From Paenibacillus xylanivorans (GTDB lineage Bacteria > Bacillota > Bacilli > Paenibacillales > Paenibacillaceae), in NCBI RefSeq assembly GCF_001280595.1, contig NZ_LITU01000059.1, positions 462,117 through 526,116 on the forward strand: DNA of 64,000 nucleotides. The letters are read 5' to 3'. A model generated the notes under the pieces. It did no database searches and had not been told where the DNA came from. It was given only the letters and a program-made list of their open reading frames with translations. Both the position numbers and the translations under genes were made by a program. Positions 53,642 to 61,461 of this stretch are shown here, one piece after another. Numbering within the stretch: the stretch's first letter is position 1; each line of letters opens with the position of its first letter.

Positions 53642-54457
53642 ATGCAAGACATTAGACGTAACAATGTGGAACGATTCAAAGGTTTCGGTACGTTATATGA
53701 CCAGAACCGACCTGCTGCGCCCACCGAGGTCGTGGATATTTTGACGAACTATTTGGGTAGCAAACCTCGTATGGTCGCGGATATTGGCTGTGGTACCGGA
53801 TTATCCTCATGGATTTGGCTAAATGAGGCAGAACGTGTTATTGGCGTCGAGCCAAGCGATGATATGAGAGCTGTCGCAGAGTCCAAATGGGAAGCGGCAG
53901 GCAAACCGGACCATCTTCGCTTTGTCTCCGGCCTGTCCCACGAACTGGGACTACCTGATGGCAGTGTGGATATCGTGACCTGCTCACAGTCGTTCCACTG
54001 GATGGAGCCCCAATCCACACTGCGCGAATTTGCGCGTGTACTGCGTCCAGGAGGCATATTTGCTGCCTACGACTGTGACTGGCCACCAGTGATTGATTGG
54101 CAATTGGAACAAGCCTATCTGCAGCTGAATACGGAGGCAGATCATCGGGCGGCCAGTCTGGCCCTCCAGGAAAATCAGGCACATAAATGGAGTAAAGACG
54201 GACATTTGCAGCAGATAAAGCAGTCCGGCTTGTTCCGTTATTCGCATGAAATTGTATTTCATCATCGGGAAACGTTCGATGCGGATCGTTACGTCAATCT
54301 GGCACTCAGCCAAGGAGGCCTGCAAACGGCAGTGAAACTCGGAGCCACTGATCTGCTCACAGTAGCAGACGAGTTCAGACAGCTGGCTACCCGCATATTT
54401 GACGGAGAATCGAGACAAGTTCTATTCTCTTATCGGATGCGCCTGGGCATCGTCTGA
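53642..54457 (+). CDS. Class I SAM-dependent methyltransferase
   Basis: 271 residues. Motif I VADIGCGTGLSSW near 42, the acidic strand end RVIGVEPSDDM near 61, motif II IVTCSQSFHWMEP near 102 and REFARVLRPGGIFAAYDCDWPP. Resembles the UbiE/Tam-type methyltransferases of Bacillus (YcgJ-like). Substrate unknown. ATG 53642 follows AAGGAGG closely; a longer frame has no site. Confidence 0.88.
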   Translation: MQDIRRNNVERFKGFGTLYDQNRPAAPTEVVDILTNYLGSKPRMVADIGCGTGLSSWIWLNEAERVIGVEPSDDMRAVAESKWEAAGKPDHLRFVSGLSHELGLPDGSVDIVTCSQSFHWMEPQSTLREFARVLRPGGIFAAYDCDWPPVIDWQLEQAYLQLNTEADHRAASLALQENQAHKWSKDGHLQQIKQSGLFRYSHEIVFHHRETFDADRYVNLALSQGGLQTAVKLGATDLLTVADEFRQLATRIFDGESRQVLFSYRMRLGIV

Positions 54458-54506
54458 TTTAAGCTAAGCTCATCCAGATTCTCTCCAAAACAAAATACAC
54501 AAAAAG

Positions 54507-54547
54507 AAACCTGCACCATCACTTGAATCGTGATGGTGCAGGTTTTT
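54507..54547. terminator. Terminator after the methyltransferase
   Basis: AAACCTGCACCATCA pairs perfectly with TGATGGTGCAGGTTT; T-rich on both strands (TTTTTT after, AAAAAG before), so it can serve both convergent genes. Confidence 0.92.
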
Positions 54548-54560
54548 TGTTCAAACAGCA

Positions 54561-55355
54561 TCAGGATGAGAAAAGGTCACTTAACTGTCCCTCCTGTACA
54601 TTCAGTGCCAGCACCAACTTTGACGGGTCCTGCTTCGAGTAGATCACGTTAATAATATGGCCTTGCTGAACCTGAGGTAGGGTAGATGGATAAATTTCCT
54701 TTGGTGTGGTCACCTTAAACGTCTCTCCATTTGACTTCGTTACACTAAGCGTAAGCTGAAGTTTGATTTTGCCATTACCTCCGCTTCCAAGTGGAGTAAC
54801 ATCCAAAATTTTGGCCAACGCTTTCTCGCCCGTTCGTGCAATATCCATCATCTCAGGTGCCACGCCATACTGCACCATCTTCTCATCCAGCAATTGCTGC
54901 ATATCTTCCTGAGACAGTCTTCCTTTCAGATCAAGCCCTACCCTGCGTTCATCCTTCACAGAGACCACTAAAGGAATAAAGCTGCCCGGCTGAAACTGAG
55001 CCAATGACGTCAACGGTATAATCGTTCTCAACTCGGTATCGTATTTCTCACGCCCTTTAAGCGAGACGGTCAGGCCCAGTCGAACTTCCGGCTGCTCATT
55101 AATATACGTACCCGTCTGCTGGATACTTTTAATGACACCAACCGCTGGTAATCCTGACTTCACCCTCCCAACGCCGAAGATATTAGTCAAAATGGAGGGA
55201 ATAAAGATCAGCCCAAATCCGGCAAAAATGGCTGGTGTATACCACCATGCCTGTTTAATAATAAAAGAATCATTCCACAACTGCTCTAACAGAAATGGGG
55301 AGAACCCTACCCCAAATACAGTCAACACACCGACCAATCTCAGGAAACCTACCAT
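54561..55355 (-). CDS. Membrane protein with two beta-rich repeat modules
   Basis: 264 residues. Two N-terminal helices (about 2-20 and 38-62), then two copies of a roughly 70-residue beta module: GVIKSIQQTGTYINEQPEVRLGLTVSL near 76 and KILDVTPLGSGGNGKIKLQLTLSVTKSNG near 188, each ending in a phrase like NVIYSKQDPSKLVLAL. The same module occurs in the next gene (55442-55858). A helical stretch (SQEDMQQLLDEKMVQYGVAPEMM) separates the copies. Function unknown. ATG 55355 follows AGAGGG. Same strand as its paralogue, 87 bp after. Confidence 0.72.
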   Translation of the reverse strand: MVGFLRLVGVLTVFGVGFSPFLLEQLWNDSFIIKQAWWYTPAIFAGFGLIFIPSILTNIFGVGRVKSGLPAVGVIKSIQQTGTYINEQPEVRLGLTVSLKGREKYDTELRTIIPLTSLAQFQPGSFIPLVVSVKDERRVGLDLKGRLSQEDMQQLLDEKMVQYGVAPEMMDIARTGEKALAKILDVTPLGSGGNGKIKLQLTLSVTKSNGETFKVTTPKEIYPSTLPQVQQGHIINVIYSKQDPSKLVLALNVQEGQLSDLFSS

Positions 55356-55441
55356 CTGCCCCACCCTCTCTATATCTCTATTATTCGTTGTTAATTGTAT
55401 TCAATAAATGATAGCCTGCTCTTTTGTAGTTCGAACACCTT

Positions 55442-55858
55442 CTAGACGGACAACAGCCCCATGTAAATTAGCTCGGACGGATTCGCCGGATTTTGACCCA
55501 ATCCCACTCGATCTCCCACACGCGGAATCTGCATCTTAGACACCAGTGTTTCCAATGTTCGCTGATACTGACTGCCATTCGTCTCTGTTACTTCCAGAAC
55601 AAGTACAACAATTGGATCAAAATTGATTAGCTTGCCCGTATCGGTAATCGTGATTACCGTGGCTGTTGCGGTTAAGGGAAGGGAACCACTTGCCGCCAGT
55701 TGTGCCTGCTTCGCCGAATCCAGGCTCTGATTGATTGCTTCCCGATGTTCCTTTGAGACGAAACCTTTCATCATCATGCCGCTGAGTCCTTTATTCATCA
55801 TTTTATCTGCCTTCGCAATCGCATCTTCCTGTTTGTTCTTTTTACCAAACCATCCCAT
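55442..55858 (-). CDS. Small protein with the same beta module
   Basis: 138 residues: a polar, lysine-rich start MGWFGKKNKQEDAIAKADKMMNKG, a helix (KEHREAINQSLDSAKQAQLAA), then the module TATVITITDTGKLINFDPIVVLVLEVTETNG...TLETLVSK...RVGDRVGLGQNPANPSELIYMGLLSV. No signal or membrane helix, so soluble. ATG 55858 follows GAGGTG. The longest open frame runs 48 codons further up but lacks a ribosome site and crosses a hairpin. Probably works with the downstream membrane protein. Confidence 0.75.
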   Translation of the reverse strand: MGWFGKKNKQEDAIAKADKMMNKGLSGMMMKGFVSKEHREAINQSLDSAKQAQLAASGSLPLTATATVITITDTGKLINFDPIVVLVLEVTETNGSQYQRTLETLVSKMQIPRVGDRVGLGQNPANPSELIYMGLLSV

Positions 55859-55945
55859 AATGAACACCTCGTTTTTTTTGTTTTTAGTTATAGTTAAAGT
55901 ATAAACAGGACGGCTTGTCCTTGAATACCCTTTTGACTGCATACA

Positions 55946-55996
55946 AAAGAAACGAAAAATCCGACGATTAAACCAATGGATTTTCGTTTCTTTAGC
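55946..55996 (-). terminator. Hairpin upstream of the beta-module gene
   Basis: Arms AAAGAAACGAAAATCC and GGATTTTTCGTTTCTTT pair over 16 bp with one bulged base. On the minus strand it is followed by TTTTG, so it is a third hairpin after the HTH-TPR gene. Confidence 0.6.
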
Positions 55997-56020
55997 ATGC
56001 ATTTGGGGTGAATCCGCAAA

Positions 56021-56046
56021 AAAAGAGCCGTAAAACGACTCTTAAA
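56021..56046 (-). terminator. Second terminator after HTH-TPR gene
   Basis: On the minus strand AAGAGTCG-TTTTA-CGGCTCTT is followed by TTTTT. Confidence 0.65.
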
Positions 56047-56103
56047 TGAAAGGTTGGCAGGCATATTTTGTGCCTAATGCAATGGTATTGAACAAAATCA
56101 TGC

Positions 56104-56132
56104 AAAAAAACGGCTGTTCCAAGCCGATTTTT
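56104..56132 (-). terminator. Terminator of the HTH-TPR gene
   Basis: On the minus strand ATCGGCTTGGAACAGCCGTT, with CGGCT/AGCCG paired and TTTTTTT after it, three bases after the stop. Confidence 0.87.
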
Positions 56133-56135
56133 GAT

Positions 56136-57416
56136 CTATTTTTTGCGCAACAGGTACACTAGCTTCCGATAATACATGGCGGCTTCCTTATATTTTCGCT
56201 GATCCTCAGACACCACGGCCATTCCCTCATATAAAGGTTCAAGTCGCATGACATGCTGTACGGACTCAAAATAAGGCAAACACGCGAGAGCACGCTCCAT
56301 GAACACTTCACGATCTCCATGCGCAAGAGCCAGATGGCTCTGGTAGAAGGTTGCGCTCATCTGCTGATCCGGAGTCGATGCACATTGGAGAAGTTGATCC
56401 ACACTCTGCGCAAGTACACCCCAGTTTTTTCGTGCCAGAGCCACTTCACACCGATACACACTGACTAATGGCTTCATGGCTTGCTGTGTTTCTTCCGGTT
56501 CCTGCTGCAACAGGGATTCGAATCGCTCAATCTCCGACTGCGCCTGATCCAGCTCCCCCGTCATCGTTAACATGACAATCCGATTGTTCGCAATGGCTGT
56601 AACCAGATCGCCCTGATTGCCGGCATACACCAGATTCGCCTCTGCCATTGTCAATGCCGAGAGCGCCTCCTGCACAAGTCCCATCGCAAAGCAATATCCG
56701 CTGTACGCCACATATAAACCGGACAACCGATGAAACAGCCGCTGATCATAGACATGTCGCATTGTGAGATCAAACACCTGCTTGGCTTCCTCGTACTGCT
56801 TAACCTGGATATAAGCTTCCATCTTGATATTCTGCACAGACAGCCAGAATTCACTTCCAGGAAGGGCCAACTCACTGAGTCTGGTTGCATGCGTTAACAC
56901 ATCCACATAGGCAAGCTTGGAACGATAGTATTGCACTTTGTAATATAATAACGCCTTCGCTAGCGGCCGTGGCAAATCTACATCGTCAGGACGACCGTAT
57001 TTCTCCAGATAAAAATTCAAATAGGAGGTATGTATATATTCATGAGCTGCTGCATCATTTAGTTGCTGATAATAGACCGCCTTCATCAGAGCCGTGGTCA
57101 GCTCTACTGTCAGCGCATCATCCCGATCCTCCAGCGCGTGCACGATATCTTCTGCTATCACCGAAGCTGGAACTGACATTTGTTCAAAAATAGCCTCTGC
57201 CCGCGCCAGTGTTTCCTCATCCTGTGCAGAAGCATTTAACAGATAGGAAGTCGTAACGCCAAGACGTGACGCAATAGCCTCTGCCAGATCTTCAGGGAGT
57301 GGATAACGATCGGCCAGAATATTGGCAAAGTGAGCCTGCGTGACCAGACCTTCCACGAGGTCTTTGCGGGAGATTTGCTTTCTTTTGCTCAGATATTCAA
57401 TCCGTTCCTTCAGCAT
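56136..57416 (-). CDS. XRE helix-turn-helix regulator with TPR domain
   Basis: 426 residues. N-terminal 65: RIEYLSKRKQISRKDLVEGLVTQAHFANILADRYPLPEDLAEAIASRLGVTTSYLL, a degenerate XRE helix-turn-helix. The rest is all-helical with TPR-like repeats (NIKMEAYIQVKQYEEAKQVFDLTM, AYSGYCFAMGLVQEALSALTMAEANL, NNRIVMLTMTGELDQAQSEIERF, YEGMAVVSEDQRKYKEAAMYYRKL). This layout matches the RRNPP class of peptide-sensing regulators, although no signalling peptide gene is seen nearby. ATG follows AAGGAAGG. Divergent from fabV with a palindrome in the gap. Confidence 0.85.
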   Translation of the reverse strand: MLKERIEYLSKRKQISRKDLVEGLVTQAHFANILADRYPLPEDLAEAIASRLGVTTSYLLNASAQDEETLARAEAIFEQMSVPASVIAEDIVHALEDRDDALTVELTTALMKAVYYQQLNDAAAHEYIHTSYLNFYLEKYGRPDDVDLPRPLAKALLYYKVQYYRSKLAYVDVLTHATRLSELALPGSEFWLSVQNIKMEAYIQVKQYEEAKQVFDLTMRHVYDQRLFHRLSGLYVAYSGYCFAMGLVQEALSALTMAEANLVYAGNQGDLVTAIANNRIVMLTMTGELDQAQSEIERFESLLQQEPEETQQAMKPLVSVYRCEVALARKNWGVLAQSVDQLLQCASTPDQQMSATFYQSHLALAHGDREVFMERALACLPYFESVQHVMRLEPLYEGMAVVSEDQRKYKEAAMYYRKLVYLLRKK

Positions 57417-57509
57417 GGCTTGCCTTCCTTTCGTTTCAATCCTTAGAATCTACTATATAATAGCATCCCGGATGTGAAGCTGGAATACCCGTCTTTTAGC
57501 CAAATCCAT

Positions 57510-57528
57510 CGAAACGGTTTCCGTTTCG
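57510..57528. promoter_or_regulatory. Perfect palindrome in the fabV/HTH-TPR gap
   Basis: CGAAACGG-TTT-CCGTTTCG, an eight-base inverted repeat with a three-base centre, lies 89 bp upstream of fabV and 94 bp from the HTH-TPR start. It looks like an operator for one or both genes; the sequence differs from the FapR and CcpA consensus sites. Confidence 0.65.
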
Positions 57529-57616
57529 GAGGCAATTGTTTTACAATAAGGAAGTATGTACAAGAGCATTATCCAATAATGATGAACAAGAGTTGAATAT
57601 GAAAGGATGCAAATGA

Positions 57617-58807
57617 ATGATTATTAAACCAAGAACACGTGGTTTTATTTGTACAACTTCCCATCCTGTAGGCTGTGCTGCACAAGTACAGGAACAAATT
57701 GATTATGTAAAATCCCAACCGCAATTGAACGGACCGCGTAACGTACTCGTCATTGGAGCCTCCACTGGATATGGACTCGCTTCGCGCATCGTATCCGCAT
57801 TTGGTGCCGGAGCCAACACCATCGGCATTTACCGCCCAAGCAGCTCCACAGAAAAACGTACGGCTTCAGCAGGCTGGTACAACTCCGCTGCATTTGAGAA
57901 GGCGGCTGAAGAAGCAGGACTGAAATCATACAGCATTACAGGCGACGCCTTTGCCAATGAAACAAGAGAAAAGACCGTCGAACTGATTCGAAGTGAACTC
58001 GGTCAGGTTGACCTCGTGGTCTACAGCGTAGCCTCGGCACGCCGTACCGATCCGAACACAGGTGAAGTATTCAACTCGGTGCTCAAACCGATCGGACAAT
58101 CGTACACGAACAAAACAGTCAATTTCCATACGGGAGAAGTGACGTCCGTTACGATTGATCCGGCAAGTGAAGATGAACTTCAACAGACGGTGAAGGTTAT
58201 GGGTGGAGACGATTGGGAACTGTGGATGAACGCATTGCAAGAGGGCGGAGTACTCGCCGATCATGCAACAACCATTGCTTTTTCCTATATCGGCCCTGAA
58301 CTTACTCATGCGATCTATCGTGATGGTTCCATCGGTCAAGCCAAGAATCATCTGGAAGCGACAGCACACAAGTTGAATGATCGTCTGAGTGCAAAGGGCG
58401 GACGCGCTTACCTCACGGTAGCCAAAGCGCTGGTAACCCAATCGAGCTCCGCAATTCCAGTGGTGCCGCTGTATATCTCTGCATTGTACAAAGTCATGAA
58501 AGAAAAAGGCTTGCACGAAGGCTGCATCGAGCAATTACAACGCTTGTTCGCTGATCGCCTGTATGCGGGTGGAGAAGTTCCGACCGATGCAGAAGGCCGC
58601 ATCCGTATCGATGATTGGGAGATGAGAGCGGACGTTCAGGAAGAAGTAGCGAAGCTCTGGAACGAGCTGAACACCGAAAACATCTACGATCTGTCCGATC
58701 TGGAAGGATACCGTCAAGAGTTCTTCCAACTGTTTGGTTTCGAAACCGACGGCGTGGATTATGAAGCAGATGTTGATCCGAATGTTGAAGTACCACATCT
58801 GCGTTAA
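57617..58807 (+). CDS. fabV: Enoyl-[ACP] reductase FabV
   Basis: NADH-dependent enoyl-acyl-carrier-protein (or trans-2-enoyl-CoA) reductase, last step of each fatty acid elongation cycle. 396 residues, the usual FabV length. Start MIIKPRTRGFICTTSHPVGC is diagnostic; the nucleotide site GASTGYGLASRI near 50 has the long FabV loop; the active site Tyr-x8-Lys is YIGPELTHAIYRDGSIGQAK near 225-244. FabV is naturally triclosan-tolerant. ATG follows AAAGGA. Confidence 0.95.
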   Translation: MIIKPRTRGFICTTSHPVGCAAQVQEQIDYVKSQPQLNGPRNVLVIGASTGYGLASRIVSAFGAGANTIGIYRPSSSTEKRTASAGWYNSAAFEKAAEEAGLKSYSITGDAFANETREKTVELIRSELGQVDLVVYSVASARRTDPNTGEVFNSVLKPIGQSYTNKTVNFHTGEVTSVTIDPASEDELQQTVKVMGGDDWELWMNALQEGGVLADHATTIAFSYIGPELTHAIYRDGSIGQAKNHLEATAHKLNDRLSAKGGRAYLTVAKALVTQSSSAIPVVPLYISALYKVMKEKGLHEGCIEQLQRLFADRLYAGGEVPTDAEGRIRIDDWEMRADVQEEVAKLWNELNTENIYDLSDLEGYRQEFFQLFGFETDGVDYEADVDPNVEVPHLR

Positions 58808-58869
58808 TTGAAAACAAATCTACTGAGGGAGTGTAGTAACAAGCTTATTACAAGTCCAGATCAGTCTTT

Positions 58870-58892
58870 GGGGAGCTATTGCTCCCCTTTTT
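58870..58892 (+). terminator. Terminator of fabV
   Basis: GGGGAGC-TATT-GCTCCCC followed by TTTTT. Confidence 0.92.
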
Positions 58893-58906
58893 GGTGTCTA
58901 ACGATT

Positions 58907-60157
58907 CTACAAAATCGACTTGAGCTGCTTTTTCAGTTCTTTCGGCACTGTCTTCTCTACCGTAATGGTTCGTGCTCCATGTGTGGTTGCAAAAAATTGG
59001 AGCCCCTCCCGAAAGTCCGCGATCCATTCCTCCACAGGCGGAGCAGTCTCTTCCATCGATAATAACCGAACAGTTAACACGCCCGTTTTGCGATCCAGTC
59101 GTGGGTCCATGCGTCCAATCAGCCGATCTCCGTGAAGAATGGGCATGGCGTAATAACCGTAGGTACGTTTCACCTCTGGTGTGTAAATCTCCCACTTATA
59201 ATGAAAATCAAATAAATCCACAATCCGTTCCCTTCTCCACAGCAAATTGTCCAGCGGGGGCAGGAATCGAACCGGACCTGATGAATCATAGTGCGTCTCT
59301 TCCCTTTCCATCTCCAGTAACAAACCTTCGTCTTCTGCACGGATGTAATAAGGCGTCGCAACGTCCTCTACCTCCAGCGGGATCATGCGACCATCTGCAA
59401 CACGTGCAGCCATATCATTCCGCCGTTCAGCAGCGGTGGATTTCATCCAGCCCAATCGTGGATCTCGCACGTCCACGACCCGATATGCATGAATGTACTT
59501 GTCCATGAGTACCTGCCTTTGAGCCAAAATATCGATATCCGCTGACATTGATCGACCTTGCTCCAGCAGTCCGGATTCCGTAATCTGAAAATAACGTTCG
59601 TTCCCCTGTCTCGCCACGACACGAATGGCTGCCGAATCCAGAAGCAGGTTTAACGCCAGCGTGGTATCCTTCGTTTTCGGCACATCCGCATTGTCCCAAT
59701 ATCCGCTTACCCGTTCGACGGCACGGAAAGCTCTTGAAGGTAGCGGTCCCTCTTCTTCCAAACGCTTCAGCACATGCTGCACTGTATTCTCCAGCCCCTG
59801 CAGTGACGGAGCCAGTCGATCGCGTAATCGGGCACGCACAGGTTCGAACAGAGCATAGTCTTCAATCGGAATAACACATGCGGCATTGGCAAAATATTCG
59901 AACACTTTATGATCACTCAGCAAGGTATGTAGATCATCGGAGTTATACCCCGGATCACGGGCACTCAGCACCAAATGCTGATTTCCGGTTACAGCGGCGA
60001 CAGGATCAATCTGTACGCAGCCAAGGGAGCGGATCAGCTGCATCACCTGTTCAGGGCCCGAAGGCAAGTAAGCGGCGGGCCAACGTCCTAATAAAGATTG
60101 CGTTTGCAGCAAAAAACGCCGAACGATTTTCTTATTCATGCGAAGCGCTGTTGTCAT
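58907..60157 (-). CDS. YcaQ-family DNA glycosylase (AlkX type, HTH_42)
   Basis: 416 residues of winged-helix repeats. The catalytic Gln-x-Asp motif is CVQIDPVAAV near 47-56, which is the AlkX/YcaQ pattern (Gln-x-Gln is the AlkZ type). Other conserved pieces: GYWDNADVPKT near 150, RFLPPLDNLLWRRERIVDLFDF near 292-313 and GRMDPRLDRKTG near 347. Such enzymes unhook interstrand crosslinks from nitrogen mustards or related agents. ATG 60157 has AAGGAAG upstream; an in-frame ATG 17 codons earlier is less likely. Confidence 0.88.
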   Translation of the reverse strand: MTTALRMNKKIVRRFLLQTQSLLGRWPAAYLPSGPEQVMQLIRSLGCVQIDPVAAVTGNQHLVLSARDPGYNSDDLHTLLSDHKVFEYFANAACVIPIEDYALFEPVRARLRDRLAPSLQGLENTVQHVLKRLEEEGPLPSRAFRAVERVSGYWDNADVPKTKDTTLALNLLLDSAAIRVVARQGNERYFQITESGLLEQGRSMSADIDILAQRQVLMDKYIHAYRVVDVRDPRLGWMKSTAAERRNDMAARVADGRMIPLEVEDVATPYYIRAEDEGLLLEMEREETHYDSSGPVRFLPPLDNLLWRRERIVDLFDFHYKWEIYTPEVKRTYGYYAMPILHGDRLIGRMDPRLDRKTGVLTVRLLSMEETAPPVEEWIADFREGLQFFATTHGARTITVEKTVPKELKKQLKSIL

Positions 60158-60286
60158 ATGTAGGATTCTTCCTTTCATTGAAGATAGGAGGATGTGTTGT
60201 ATTAGCAATTCAAAAGAGATACATTGATTTTAACAGTCCAAGGGATGTCATTCCAACCGGAGGAAGATCTTTTTTCAATTGGATGC

Positions 60287-60511
60287 TTATGCAGTACTCC
60301 GCACACGATAGACAAAAGAAAAAGAAGCACCACCATCCTGGGTCCGCTTCTTGTGTTTGACCTTTTGCAATTTTTCCTGTTTCGTGGGCATCATTCGAAC
60401 ATGCTGGGATAATGCTCCATAATCTCCGTTTACTCTTCGACCTTGCTCCGGACACCATTGTCCAGACCGCTCTGCTTTGCGCAATGTTTTTTGCGTTTGT
60501 GTACGTGCCAT
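60287..60511 (-). CDS. Small basic protein, conserved in Bacillota
   Basis: 74 residues, rich in Arg, Lys and Gln: ARTQTQKTLRKAERSGQW, VNGDYGALSQHVRMMPTKQEKLQKVKHKKR. It has the look of the small basic proteins beginning MAR...LRKAxRxGxxP that occur across Bacilli, although I cannot name a family. ATG 60511 has GGGAGAG ten bases upstream. The ATG at the longer start (60556) has no site. Confidence 0.6.
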   Translation of the reverse strand: MARTQTQKTLRKAERSGQWCPEQGRRVNGDYGALSQHVRMMPTKQEKLQKVKHKKRTQDGGASFSFVYRVRSTA

Positions 60512-60608
60512 ATAATAAACACTCTCCCTTGGTTGGTATGCACTCAATATTATCATGTGCAGTCAGACAAGTGAAGGTGATCTACGCGGATTCAACGTCG
60601 TTCCTCTA

Positions 60609-61205
60609 CTAACGCGGAACTCTTTTTCTCCTCGACTGCCAAGTTTCCACAGGTTCCTGATCGTCTTCCTCAATCAATTCCAATGCTTCCTCCATTCTTC
60701 TGGACTTAAACAGCGTGATCAAGTCCATCAGATCTTCCCGATCCAGCAGCTTCACCCCGTTGACTGCCGCCAACGTCCGACATGCTTCCGTATATCTGGC
60801 TGAGGTGAGCACGATGGATCTATCTGCTTCATAATAACGCATGGACGTGTAAATCTCCTGCACTGCGCTGAGTCCAACCGGATGATTCGCTCCGTAACGT
60901 TTGGCCTGAATGACATTAGTTCTGCCTGCTCTATCCACAAACACAAGGTCCGCACCAAAATCTCGGCTGCTTGTGGTCTTATGTACTTCGGCATAACCGA
61001 GTTGTTCGAATAGATGATACAGGTACAGTTCAAATTCCGATCCATCCTGCATTTTATCGATATCCTTAATCGTAATCTTACGCGGATTGGCCTCACTTCG
61101 TATGCGCTGCCCTCGCCGAATGACTCGACGAATGATCCAGGCGATGAGCAGTAAAAGGACAATAATGCCTATACCCGCAGTGGTCATATTTTCATTCCAG
61201 TTCAT
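60609..61205 (-). CDS. Membrane-anchored Mrr/restriction-endonuclease-like protein
   Basis: 198 residues. One N-terminal helix (GIGIIVLLLLIAWIIRRVI, about 10-28) with a basic patch, then the PD-(D/E)xK nuclease fold of the Mrr_cat type: DKMQDGSEFELYLYHLFEQLGYAEVHKTTSSRDFGADLVFVDRAGRTNVIQAKRYG near 50-104, with the Asp of RDFGAD and the QAK motif as active-site residues, then SIVLTSARYTEACRTLAAVNGVKLLDREDL. Membrane-tethered members are found in many Bacillota. Function uncertain: defence against foreign DNA or DNA processing. No methylase is linked. Confidence 0.85.
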   Translation of the reverse strand: MNWNENMTTAGIGIIVLLLLIAWIIRRVIRRGQRIRSEANPRKITIKDIDKMQDGSEFELYLYHLFEQLGYAEVHKTTSSRDFGADLVFVDRAGRTNVIQAKRYGANHPVGLSAVQEIYTSMRYYEADRSIVLTSARYTEACRTLAAVNGVKLLDREDLMDLITLFKSRRMEEALELIEEDDQEPVETWQSRRKRVPR

Positions 61206-61461
61206 GTCTGTTCTCCTTGTCGTTCCTCTAATCTAGCAGGCTCGTACCCTTATCAGCCCTCGTCATCCGACTAAATATAGCAGACTTCTTTCTTAACAGA
61301 AAGAAGATGAATTCCCTGTAACCCTCGAACTTCTCCAAACAACAATAATATTATATCTCAACCATAAAAGGTTACAGACACTCAGGTTGAATTTCACATG
61401 TATGAAATGGTAGAATTCAACAATCGGTTCTATTTTGAACCGAAGAAAGGTGGTTTATAAC

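Noticed and set aside
57510..57528. Catabolite-response (CcpA) site
   Set aside because: At least four mismatches to the cre consensus; the dyad is better as a separate operator.
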